Assembly (NCBI GenBank): GCA_900542735.1
Contig: UQOS01000002.1
Location: 14,033 to 78,032, forward strand
DNA: 64,000 nucleotides
Direction: 5' to 3'
Source of the DNA: an uncultured Mycoplasmatota bacterium
GTDB taxonomy: Bacteria > Bacillota_I > Bacilli_A > RF39 > UBA660
In this document: positions 1 to 8,674 of the stretch, piece by piece
How positions within the stretch are numbered: the first letter of the stretch is position 1
Layout of the letters: the number at the start of each line of letters is the position of its first letter
Notes under the pieces: generated by a model
The model's database searches: none
What the model was told of the DNA's origin: nothing
The model's input: only the letters and a program-made list of their open reading frames with translations
Position numbers and translations under genes: made by a program

Positions 1-1788
1 ATCATCATCTTTTTTCTTACGGAATAATAAGAATAAGATAAGTAATAAAAGTAAACTAATAATACCAGCGATAATACCAAATTGTAGTGGAGTTAAACCT
101 AAAATTTTAGATTCTTCTTTCTCTTTTTCTACATCAATTGAATAATATTTCGTAAAACCATCTTTATCAGTAACTTTTATTAATACAGTATTATGACCAA
201 CTTTTAAGTTTTCATTACCAATAATTTCTACTTTACTACTACTATCACTTGGTGTAGCTTTAATATCTAATTTATTAGTATTTCCATCTACTTTAGCAGT
301 ATATTCTTGATTATTAGGATCAAACTTAGGAGTAATACTTACATTATCTATCGTAATATCTTTTAAATCTGTCTTACTAGAAGCTGTACTACGAGTAACA
401 TTTAAAGAATAAATTCTAACACTACCATCTTCTGCTGTTACTTTAATTTCTACTGTATTTACACTACCAACTTTAAAGTTTTCATTACCAGTAATTTCTA
501 CTTTAGCTTTTTCATTGCTTGTAATGTAACTTAAATCTAATTTTTCTACTTCATAAGGTACTTTAATATTATAACTATTTACATTTTTATTAAAACCTGG
601 TTCCATTTCATGTGATGATTTAACTGTTAAACTTTTTAAATAGTTATCATTAGACTTAGTATCTGTTTTCGTATCATTATTAGATGAAGCTCTTTCTACA
701 TTTACTATATAAGTATTTACTGTACCATCTTCGGCTGTTACTTTAATCGTAACGGTATTATTTCCCTCTTTCCAGTTTTTATTACCAGATATTACTACTT
801 TAGCTTTGTTATTATTAGGAATTGCTGTAACATCTAAACTTGTGATATTATTTTTAACTTTCATAGAATAATTGTTTACATTACTCTTAAAAGTTGGTGT
901 TAAGGTATAACCACTAATATCTAATTTCTTTAGTGTTGCATCATTTGATTTTTTTACTTCTTCTTGTTTTTCTTTTTCAATTTTTACAGTATATGTTTTA
1001 ACACTTCCATCTTCTGCTGTTACTTTAATAGTAGCAACTGTTTCATTACCTGTTAAAGTAATATTTCCAAGTCCTGATACTGTAGCTTTACTATGATTAG
1101 TAGCACCTTCTAATTTTATCGTTGTTGCTGTAGAAGGAACTGTTACTGTATATGATGTTGTATTTGCTTTAAAGCTAGGTGATAAAGTATAACCACTAGC
1201 TGATAAACTTTTTAAAGTGGCATCACTACTCTTAGTAGAAGGAGTAGGACTAGTTGATGGTGATGGACTAGTTGTAGGTGTTGGACTAGTTGTAGGAATA
1301 GGATTGGCGTCTGTAATTGTAATACTTTTTGGTGTTACAGTAGTAGTTAATTTACTAGATACATCACTTAATTTAGCATTCGTTAAAGTTACTTGAGTGG
1401 TACCTACTTTCTTTGCTTTAAAGACAAAAGTAAATACTTCAGTCTTACTTGTAATACCACTAGATAAAGTAGTATCTAATCCCGCAATTATATAATTAGC
1501 ATTTGTATTAATTTGAAAAGTATAGGGACTAGTTGTACCTGTTCCTGATACATATTCTAGGTAATTACTATCAAAAGATAAATTACCACCTACGCTAACG
1601 ATACCACCATCTGTTGAATTATCACCATTTACATACATTTTAATGGTAATTTTATCATTTAGGCTAACCGTTGAATTACCACTAAATCCAACGGTAGCAC
1701 TACTTGCTTTTACTGGTACTAGATAAGTTAATAGTGAAAAACCAACTACTAATGCCATTAATAAATTTAAACTTTTTATTCTTTTCAT
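1..1788 (-). CDS. Membrane-anchored cohesin-like scaffold protein (3' end beyond window)
   Basis: No stop codon is reached, so the gene runs off the left edge; 596 codons are visible. Order: signal peptide (about 1-28); a cohesin-like beta-sandwich (about 29-158, with GGNLSFD, IIAGLD and GTTQVTLTN segments); a Pro/Thr/Ser linker (about 159-185); four cadherin-like repeats with the AEDGxxxxYxxxV signature; one transmembrane helix (about 563-590); and a basic-then-acidic tail RKKDDD. The end must be close, because the tail already follows the membrane helix. The ATG at 1786-1788 has a perfect AGGAGG six bases upstream that overlaps the stop codon of the preceding dockerin gene, so the two are translationally coupled. 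I infer a cell-surface receptor for dockerin proteins. Cohesin assignment rests on pattern similarity and on a paralogous domain at 23825-24577. Confidence 0.85.
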   Translation of the reverse strand, partial: MKRIKSLNLLMALVVGFSLLTYLVPVKASSATVGFSGNSTVSLNDKITIKMYVNGDNSTDGGIVSVGGNLSFDSNYLEYVSGTGTTSPYTFQINTNANYIIAGLDTTLSSGITSKTEVFTFVFKAKKVGTTQVTLTNAKLSDVSSKLTTTVTPKSITITDANPIPTTSPTPTTSPSPSTSPTPSTKSSDATLKSLSASGYTLSPSFKANTTSYTVTVPSTATTIKLEGATNHSKATVSGLGNITLTGNETVATIKVTAEDGSVKTYTVKIEKEKQEEVKKSNDATLKKLDISGYTLTPTFKSNVNNYSMKVKNNITSLDVTAIPNNNKAKVVISGNKNWKEGNNTVTIKVTAEDGTVNTYIVNVERASSNNDTKTDTKSNDNYLKSLTVKSSHEMEPGFNKNVNSYNIKVPYEVEKLDLSYITSNEKAKVEITGNENFKVGSVNTVEIKVTAEDGSVRIYSLNVTRSTASSKTDLKDITIDNVSITPKFDPNNQEYTAKVDGNTNKLDIKATPSDSSSKVEIIGNENLKVGHNTVLIKVTDKDGFTKYYSIDVEKEKEESKILGLTPLQFGIIAGIISLLLLLILFLLFRKKKDDD

Positions 1789-1794
1789 AAATTT

Positions 1795-1800
1795 CCTCCT
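1795..1800 (-). promoter_or_regulatory. Shine-Dalgarno sequence overlapping the upstream stop codon
   Basis: The minus strand reads TAGGAGGAAATTTATG: the TAG stop of the 2239-aa dockerin gene provides the first bases of a perfect AGGAGG, and the ATG of the anchored cohesin gene follows six bases later. Ribosomes finishing the giant gene can re-initiate directly, so the two products would be made together. Confidence 0.85.
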
Positions 1801-4800
1801 AATGCAATGAAATTCTTCCTAAATAATGATTTAAAATCATTACTGAATCAAATAAGTCAATATCAGTATCATCATTGACATAAGCTGCTTCTTGATAAGC
1901 TCCTGTTAATAATGTTTTCGATAAATAGTGATTTAAAATTTTAACAGCATCGAATAAATCAATTTCACCATCACCTGAAGTATCTCCTTTGATGACTACA
2001 TATTTACGATCTTTTTCTACCCCATCAATTACTAGTTTAACAATCATACCAGTAGCTAGTTTTTCATCATCATTTATTTTTCTTGTTTCAGTTGCATCCC
2101 AAATTTCTAAATACTCATTTTCATTATCTAATTGATTTTTCATTTCTTGTCCAGTAGTATTTAATTTTACAGTTCTAATATAATTATTCATAATCGTATG
2201 TCCAAATTGAATAGAAGTAATAGTGCTAGCAGGATCAGCTTCTTTATTTACATTAATTTTATAAGTTAATACTGTACCATTTTCACTAGTTACTAAAATA
2301 ATTACTTCTGTATTTCCACTCATTAATGGTGATAGTGTTAAAGTATGTGGTGAAGTATAAGTAGTTCCATTCATTTTCATAATAGCTGTGTTATCTTCTG
2401 TAATTGCCGTAATATCAATTGATGATACGGTTCTATCTACATTAACGGTATATAGGAATGTATTTTTATTAAATGTAAGGTTACCTTCACTTACTAAAAT
2501 ATTACTTAAGTAAGCATTAGTTGATGCTTCTTTTTCATAAGTAATTTTATAGTTTTTAATTGTAGTTCCATCTTCTGCTGTTACTTGAACAGTAATGGCA
2601 GATTTTCCTTCTATCTTAGGAATATTTACAGTATTACTTGACTGTTTTACCCCATTTACTAAATAACTTATTTTAGAAGTTCCCATGTTAGGAGTTGCAT
2701 GAATAGTAAGTGTTTCTAAACTAAATGGTATTTTTCCAATAGAATATTCTAAAGAGTCCATACTAAACTTTTTATCAAGTTCATAACCTTCTACATTTAA
2801 ACTACTTAAGTTAGCATCTGTTGATGCTTTTCTTTCTAGTCTTTTAATAATAACGATATAAGTTCTAGTAGAATTATCTTGGGCTTTTACGATAATACTT
2901 ACTGGATTATTTCCTACTACTAAGTTATCTATCGTAACTGTTTTTGGAGTAAATGATACATTACCATTTATATCAACGGTTGCATTACTATCTTCTGTTT
3001 CCATAGAAAGATCAATACTAGTTACTTCATTTTCTACTGTTAAATTATAATTTTCTTTGGTTTTAATAAAATCAATTGAACCAATTGATGGTGCTAAGCT
3101 AATTAAATAATTATTACTTGATGGAATTATATTATAAGAAATATTATATGTTTTATTAGTGATACCATCAGCAGCTGTTACTACTACTGTAATTACTTTA
3201 TTACCCATTACATTTGGTATACTAACAATATTACTATCTTGTTTAATACCGTCTACATAGTATTCTATTGTAGATAAATTATTATTAGGAGTTGCATTTA
3301 TTTTTAATTGAGTAGTTCCATATGGTAAATCTCCTAATGAATAATCTAGTGTTGTTTGAACAAAAGCTTTATCAAGAGGGTATCCTGTTACTGATAAATT
3401 ACTTAATGTTGCATCTTTACTTAAGGCTTCAACTACTGTAAAGTGATAATTTAAAATCGTACCGTCTTCTGCTGTTAAAGTTAGAGTTACTTTATTATCA
3501 GATAAATGATAGTTACCATTTCCAGATACAGTAGTTTTATTAATGGTTGGAACTCCTTCAATAGAAAAATCATTGCTTCCATAAGGAACTGTTATTGTAT
3601 ATTCATATTTATTTGATACAAAAATTGGTGATAATGTTGCTCCTGTTAGTTTAACTTCTTTTAAAGAAGCATCACTTGATTTTGGTCTAATTACTTTAAT
3701 CGTATAAGTTTTTGTTGTTTTACCATCTTCAGCAGTTACAGTTACAGTATAATAATTATCTTGTGTTGTTGATAAAGTAATTTCTTCTTGTTTTGCTATA
3801 GTGGCATTACTATCTTCTAAGATAGCTGTTACTTCAGTTGGAGATAATTTTTCTTTAGTAGCTTCTACTGTTACTTCATAATCATATATTTCACTATTAA
3901 AAGTTGGAACTAAAGCATAACCAGTTACTGCTAAAATACTTAAGTTAGCATTATTATTTTTATTTCTAGTAATATTTATTTTATAAGTTTTAATAGTACC
4001 ATTTTGAGCTGTTACAGCTATTTCAAATGTATTTAATCCAGTAGTTAATCCTTTAGTACCAAGACCACTAATCGTTGCATCAGAATCTACTGTAGTAGCA
4101 CCTATTTCAATACTTGTTTTTGTATATACTACATTATCTAAAGTATATTCTAAAGTATCTTTATTAAAATCTTTTACAGGATTACCATCTACTGTTAATG
4201 TTAATAAGTCATTATTTTCTTTTTTAGCCCTTACTACATTAATTACATAGTTTTGTCTAGCACCTGATTCACTTTCTACAGTAATCGTAATCGTATTATT
4301 ACCAACATTTAAATCATGATTTCCAGTACCTGATAAAATCTTAGCACGACTATCAGATAAGGTAGCTTCGATATCAATAGAATCAATACTTCCACCTACA
4401 TTTACGGTATAAGCAGTAGTATTTTGATTAAATTCAGGTGATAAATTTCCTTCACTTACAGTAATAGAAGATAATGTATTATCACTAGATTTCGTTCTAG
4501 ATATATTTAATTTATAAGTTTTAGTTACTGTTAAATCTTCACTTACTACCACTACTTCTATTTCTTTTGTACTTTCTGTCATAGTATAATGACCAATTCC
4601 AGATGTGATACTAGCATGAGGCTCAGTAGTAATTGCACTTACATCAAATTCAGTTGTTTCAACAGGAACAGTTACATTATATTCTAAAGTATCTTTATTA
4701 AAACTTGGATTAAATGAACCATTTGTTACTGTTAATTTATCTAAAGTAGCGATATTTGATTTTTCCTTAGTAACAGCTAAGATATAATTTTTAATTGTGC

Positions 4801-7800
4801 CATCTTCTGCAGTTACTGTAATAATTACTTCATTTATAGTTGTTGTAACTAAAGGAGTATTTGTAAATGATACCGTAGCTTTTTTATCAAGATTAGTAAT
4901 TGGATCATTTACTTCTACACTTAAATTACTACTATTTGCTTCAGTTATATTATTAGGAACAGTTACTTCATACTTCTTAGATGAAGTGTTATAAGTAGCT
5001 TTTTTACCTGCTAAAGTTATATTTTTAATACTTGTATCATTATTAAGATTACGTTTTACATTAATAATATAATCATGTGTAATACTAGTATCATGTGCAA
5101 TAACTGTTATAGTTATCTTATTATTACCAGTATTAATTCTAACTAAACCATCACCTGTTTTGGTAGCTAAGTTATCATTAGGAGTAGCTACTATATTTAA
5201 CTGATGAGTATTATATGGTAAGTCTGTTAAAGTGTAATTATCTTTTGTACTAGTAAAATCTGATATCGTTACCCCATTAATCGTTAAATCTTTTAAAGTA
5301 ATGTCTTGTCTATGACTTCTAGTAATATAAATGGTATAAGTTTTTCTAGTATCATCTTCTGATTTAACTGTTACTTCAATTTTATTTCTAGTATCAAATT
5401 CTAATGGGAATGGATTAGATAAATCAGTGGTAATTTCTGCTTTATCAGTATCTTCTACTGTAGCACTTACTACTACTTCACTAGTTGTTCCTGGAACAGT
5501 TAATTCATAAGTTTGAGTTAATGGATTAAAGTTTTTAACAGTAGTTCCATTTACTGTTAAATCAGCTAAGTTATTATTAGAAGATTTTTGTCTAATAACA
5601 TTTACAGTATAAGCAGTAATTGTTCCATCTTCTGCTGTTACTGTTAAGATAATTGTTTTAGTTGATTCACTAGCAGGCATTTGATAAGTTGTACCATTTA
5701 CTGGTGAAACACTAGCAGTATCACTAATTTCAGCACTTAATTGAAATTGTAAAGTGTTAACTGGAACTTCAATACGACAGTTATTACTACTATCTACTAA
5801 ACAGTACCTAGAATCGTCATCACCTATCGTTAGATTAATTCTAGATACTCTAGAATCATTAGCCTTAGTTCTAGTTACTTTAATAGAATATTCTTGTTCG
5901 GTACCATCTTCAGCTGTTACTGTAAAACGATAATCATTTACCATAGTAGTAACTAGTTGAAGTGTTTGATTTTTAGTTATTTTAGCATCAGATGAAGTTG
6001 TAAATAAAACATCATTAGGTGTTAAAACAGTTACACTATTTGGTACAGTTACTTCATAAATTCCAACATCAGTATTTACTGCTTCAATACCAGCAACAGT
6101 TAAATTTGAAATTGAAACATCACTATTACGAGCACGTTTAATATTTAATTTATATACTTTTTCTGTACCATTTTGAGCTGTTACTGTAATTAATATTTCA
6201 TTGTTTCCAGTTTTTAAAGTAACATTACCATCACCTTTTACAGTAGCATAAGAATTAGTTTTAGAAGTTTCAATATTAATATCTTTTTTATTAAATTCAA
6301 CACTATCTAATGTATATTCAAAAGTATCTTTATTGAAGTTTTTAACACTGATGCTATCTACTTTAATATCATCTAAAGTAGCTATATCATATTCTTTTCT
6401 AGTAACATTAATGATATAAGAAGAAGTTGTTTTATTTTCAGCTTCTACTATTACTTCTACTTGATTAGCACCAAACTTTAAGTTTGTATTTCCGGTAATA
6501 GATTTAATATTTCCATATAAAGAATTTGGAACAGCATCTACATTAATTTCAGTTATATCAGCATCAACAGTAGCAGTATATGTTCTAGTACTTTGACTAA
6601 ATAATGGTGATAAAGTTCCGTGATCAATTGTTAAAGATTTTAAACTACTATCAGCTGATTTTGATCTAATTAGATTAATCGTATAAGTATTTATAGTACC
6701 ATCTTCAGCAGTTACAACAACTGATACATCAGTAGTTGAGATTGGAAAAGTCTCAGTTTTGGTATTTGGACTAGCTGTTGTGGTACCAGTAGCATTATCA
6801 TAAATAGCTACACTTGCTTTACCAGTATCTTTTACTGTAGCAGTAATAGTAACATCAGTTACAGTAGCATCATAATTATAAGAATAAGTTCCATTAAAGC
6901 TTTCTTGAAATGTTGGTGACATAGTTGCTTGAGGAGTAGATGTAATTGTTAAATTAGATAATTTGTTTTCATTAGATAGACGATAAACTTTTAGTTTATA
7001 ATTTCTAGTTGTGTTATCTTGTGCAGTTACTTTTATCGTAAACTCATTAGCACCTACCTTTAAATTAACCGTTCCAAGTCCACTAATAGTAGCTTTTCCT
7101 GTATCATCTACTAAACCATTTAGAAGTAATGAGGTTTTATTATTTGCTACTTGTCCTAAATCATATTCTTGAACAGTTTTATTAAAATTATTTACTAAAT
7201 TACCATCAACTGTTAATGTTTTTAAGTAGCTATTATTACTTGCTGCTTCACGATTTATTGTTAAATTATAATTTTGAGTAGTACAGGTATTACCTGGAAC
7301 ACTAGCATATTTACTAAGACAGTTTTCGGCTTTTACTACTAAAGTTTTATTATTTGATAAATTTCCAGAATTAGGTAGATTCCAATTTCCTAATCCACTA
7401 TCAACATAAGCATTTTTATGATTCGTAGTAGCACTTACTGATGTTGAATTAATAGCATAAGGAATTGTCGTTTGATAAGTATAAGTTCCACTAATCATAT
7501 TTCCAAAACTAATACTGTTCGTTAAATTAATTGCTGATAATGTTGCATCATTTGATAATCTATAAACATTAATGGTATAAGTTTCTGTATTACCATAGGC
7601 AGCTGTTACTGTTAGATTAAAGGTATTACTTCCTACATTTAAGTTCTTTTTACCAATACCACCTGATAAGACAGATGCTTGACTATGATTAGCTGTTGCT
7701 GATAAATTAATAAAACTAATATTATTAGGAACAATATAATCATAAGTTTTTTGACTACTGCCTGCTACAAATGAAGGAATAGACTGATAAGTAGTGCTGC

Positions 7801-8518
7801 TATTAGTTACAGTTAAAGTTCCAAGTGTTGCATCATGTGATATTTCCTCACCTGGTACCACAAAAGAAATGTCATCCGTTTCATAATTAAGTTTCTTTCC
7901 ATTTCCATCACTAATTGTGGTTCTACCATTGGTAGTATCAAATTTTAATTCTGCTGTTCCACTAGGTGCTGAATCATTTATTTTCATAAAAAAGTAACCA
8001 ATTTCAGTATCACCATTCAAAGAATAATGGTATTGTGAACCTTCCTTTGCATATACAATGATTTGACTAGTACTCGTATCTAAATTTACATAATTTGACC
8101 AACTTGCTGGTTTCCTACTAGTTCCTTTAGGAAGGTCATTTATATTATTGTAAGCTGCAAAAGAATCATCACTATAATAAACTGGACTCCAAATTGATGA
8201 ATCATATGTAATAGCTGAGTTAATTCCAATAACTTCTGATACATCACCCATTTTATAGCTAGCTACAATTATCACAACAGTACCCGGTTGAATTTCATCA
8301 TTATTATTTTTAATATAGGAATCAAGTGTTCCACTTTTATAATCTTCATAACAATTATCTAAATTGACATCATTATCTGAATCATTATATACAGTTGGAT
8401 CACATACTACAGCCTTTAAATTTAACCCATGAGATAATGCATAAGCATTGGTATCAAATGTTAATACAAACATTAAAATAAACCCAAAAATTATTTTTTT
8501 CATAACTCTACTATTCAT
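1799..8518 (-). CDS. Giant dockerin-containing cadherin-like repeat protein (2239 aa)
   Basis: The start is the ATG at 8516-8518, preceded by AGGAAG; the frame stays open upstream but without a better start. Order: signal peptide (about 1-27, ending near AYALS); an N-terminal beta-rich domain (about 28-223) that may be cohesin-like; 20 cadherin-like beta-sandwich repeats of about 85-100 residues (about 223-2094), most ending in a form of AEDGTxxxYxxxVxR; an 80-residue pre-dockerin module; and a C-terminal dockerin (about 2178-2239) with two calcium-loop segments, GDTSGDGEIDLFD and VNDDTDIDLFD. In the second loop the first expected Asp is Tyr. There is no LPXTG motif or C-terminal membrane helix, so surface attachment through the dockerin is the natural model. 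It is likely an extracellular adhesin or spacer fibre; no enzymatic domain was seen. Confidence 0.9.
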   Translation of the reverse strand: MNSRVMKKIIFGFILMFVLTFDTNAYALSHGLNLKAVVCDPTVYNDSDNDVNLDNCYEDYKSGTLDSYIKNNNDEIQPGTVVIIVASYKMGDVSEVIGINSAITYDSSIWSPVYYSDDSFAAYNNINDLPKGTSRKPASWSNYVNLDTSTSQIIVYAKEGSQYHYSLNGDTEIGYFFMKINDSAPSGTAELKFDTTNGRTTISDGNGKKLNYETDDISFVVPGEEISHDATLGTLTVTNSSTTYQSIPSFVAGSSQKTYDYIVPNNISFINLSATANHSQASVLSGGIGKKNLNVGSNTFNLTVTAAYGNTETYTINVYRLSNDATLSAINLTNSISFGNMISGTYTYQTTIPYAINSTSVSATTNHKNAYVDSGLGNWNLPNSGNLSNNKTLVVKAENCLSKYASVPGNTCTTQNYNLTINREAASNNSYLKTLTVDGNLVNNFNKTVQEYDLGQVANNKTSLLLNGLVDDTGKATISGLGTVNLKVGANEFTIKVTAQDNTTRNYKLKVYRLSNENKLSNLTITSTPQATMSPTFQESFNGTYSYNYDATVTDVTITATVKDTGKASVAIYDNATGTTTASPNTKTETFPISTTDVSVVVTAEDGTINTYTINLIRSKSADSSLKSLTIDHGTLSPLFSQSTRTYTATVDADITEINVDAVPNSLYGNIKSITGNTNLKFGANQVEVIVEAENKTTSSYIINVTRKEYDIATLDDIKVDSISVKNFNKDTFEYTLDSVEFNKKDINIETSKTNSYATVKGDGNVTLKTGNNEILITVTAQNGTEKVYKLNIKRARNSDVSISNLTVAGIEAVNTDVGIYEVTVPNSVTVLTPNDVLFTTSSDAKITKNQTLQLVTTMVNDYRFTVTAEDGTEQEYSIKVTRTKANDSRVSRINLTIGDDDSRYCLVDSSNNCRIEVPVNTLQFQLSAEISDTASVSPVNGTTYQMPASESTKTIILTVTAEDGTITAYTVNVIRQKSSNNNLADLTVNGTTVKNFNPLTQTYELTVPGTTSEVVVSATVEDTDKAEITTDLSNPFPLEFDTRNKIEVTVKSEDDTRKTYTIYITRSHRQDITLKDLTINGVTISDFTSTKDNYTLTDLPYNTHQLNIVATPNDNLATKTGDGLVRINTGNNKITITVIAHDTSITHDYIINVKRNLNNDTSIKNITLAGKKATYNTSSKKYEVTVPNNITEANSSNLSVEVNDPITNLDKKATVSFTNTPLVTTTINEVIITVTAEDGTIKNYILAVTKEKSNIATLDKLTVTNGSFNPSFNKDTLEYNVTVPVETTEFDVSAITTEPHASITSGIGHYTMTESTKEIEVVVVSEDLTVTKTYKLNISRTKSSDNTLSSITVSEGNLSPEFNQNTTAYTVNVGGSIDSIDIEATLSDSRAKILSGTGNHDLNVGNNTITITVESESGARQNYVINVVRAKKENNDLLTLTVDGNPVKDFNKDTLEYTLDNVVYTKTSIEIGATTVDSDATISGLGTKGLTTGLNTFEIAVTAQNGTIKTYKINITRNKNNNANLSILAVTGYALVPTFNSEIYDYEVTVEATKEKLSPTEVTAILEDSNATIAKQEEITLSTTQDNYYTVTVTAEDGKTTKTYTIKVIRPKSSDASLKEVKLTGATLSPIFVSNKYEYTITVPYGSNDFSIEGVPTINKTTVSGNGNYHLSDNKVTLTLTAEDGTILNYHFTVVEALSKDATLSNLSVTGYPLDKAFVQTTLDYSLGDLPYGTTQLKINATPNNNLSTIEYYVDGIKQDSNIVSIPNVMGNKVITVVVTAADGITNKTYNISYNIIPSSNNYLISLAPSIGSIDFIKTKENYNLTVENEVTSIDLSMETEDSNATVDINGNVSFTPKTVTIDNLVVGNNPVSIIVKAQDNSTRTYIVIIKRLERKASTDANLSSLNVEGYELDKKFSMDSLEYSIGKIPFSLETLTIHATPNMGTSKISYLVNGVKQSSNTVNIPKIEGKSAITVQVTAEDGTTIKNYKITYEKEASTNAYLSNILVSEGNLTFNKNTFLYTVNVDRTVSSIDITAITEDNTAIMKMNGTTYTSPHTLTLSPLMSGNTEVIILVTSENGTVLTYKINVNKEADPASTITSIQFGHTIMNNYIRTVKLNTTGQEMKNQLDNENEYLEIWDATETRKINDDEKLATGMIVKLVIDGVEKDRKYVVIKGDTSGDGEIDLFDAVKILNHYLSKTLLTGAYQEAAYVNDDTDIDLFDSVMILNHYLGRISLH

Positions 8519-8547
8519 GTAACTTCCTACTTTCTTATTCTTATATA

Positions 8548-8556
8548 AGTATACCA
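8548..8556 (-). promoter_or_regulatory. Extended -10 promoter for the 2239-aa gene
   Basis: The minus strand carries TGG-TATACT (TATACT at 8548-8553), an extended -10 element, without a good -35. It would start transcription about 20 bases before the ATG, giving the dockerin/anchored-cohesin pair its own promoter downstream of the hairpins that end the 4809-aa gene. Confidence 0.55.
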
Positions 8557-8603
8557 ATTTTTTCGATATATTTCTACAAAAATTAATAAATGTTTTTATT
8601 TTC

Positions 8604-8668
8604 TAAAGATATAAAGTGCAAACACTAAATTTTGCACCTTATATCTTTAGGCGAAAAATTCGCTTAAA
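8604..8668 (-). terminator. Two overlapping hairpins between the giant genes
   Basis: One hairpin pairs TTTAGGCGAA-type arms around 8646-8670 (11 pairs, three-base loop). A longer one pairs the segment at 8604-8622 with 8630-8650 (AAAGATATAA with TTATATCTTT and GTGCAAA with TTTGCAC). They share the CTTTA segment, so they exclude each other. The short one is followed by T6 on the plus strand, while the minus strand lacks a long T-run. Most likely this is the terminator of the 4809-aa gene, possibly bidirectional. Confidence 0.5.
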
Positions 8669-8674
8669 GATTTT

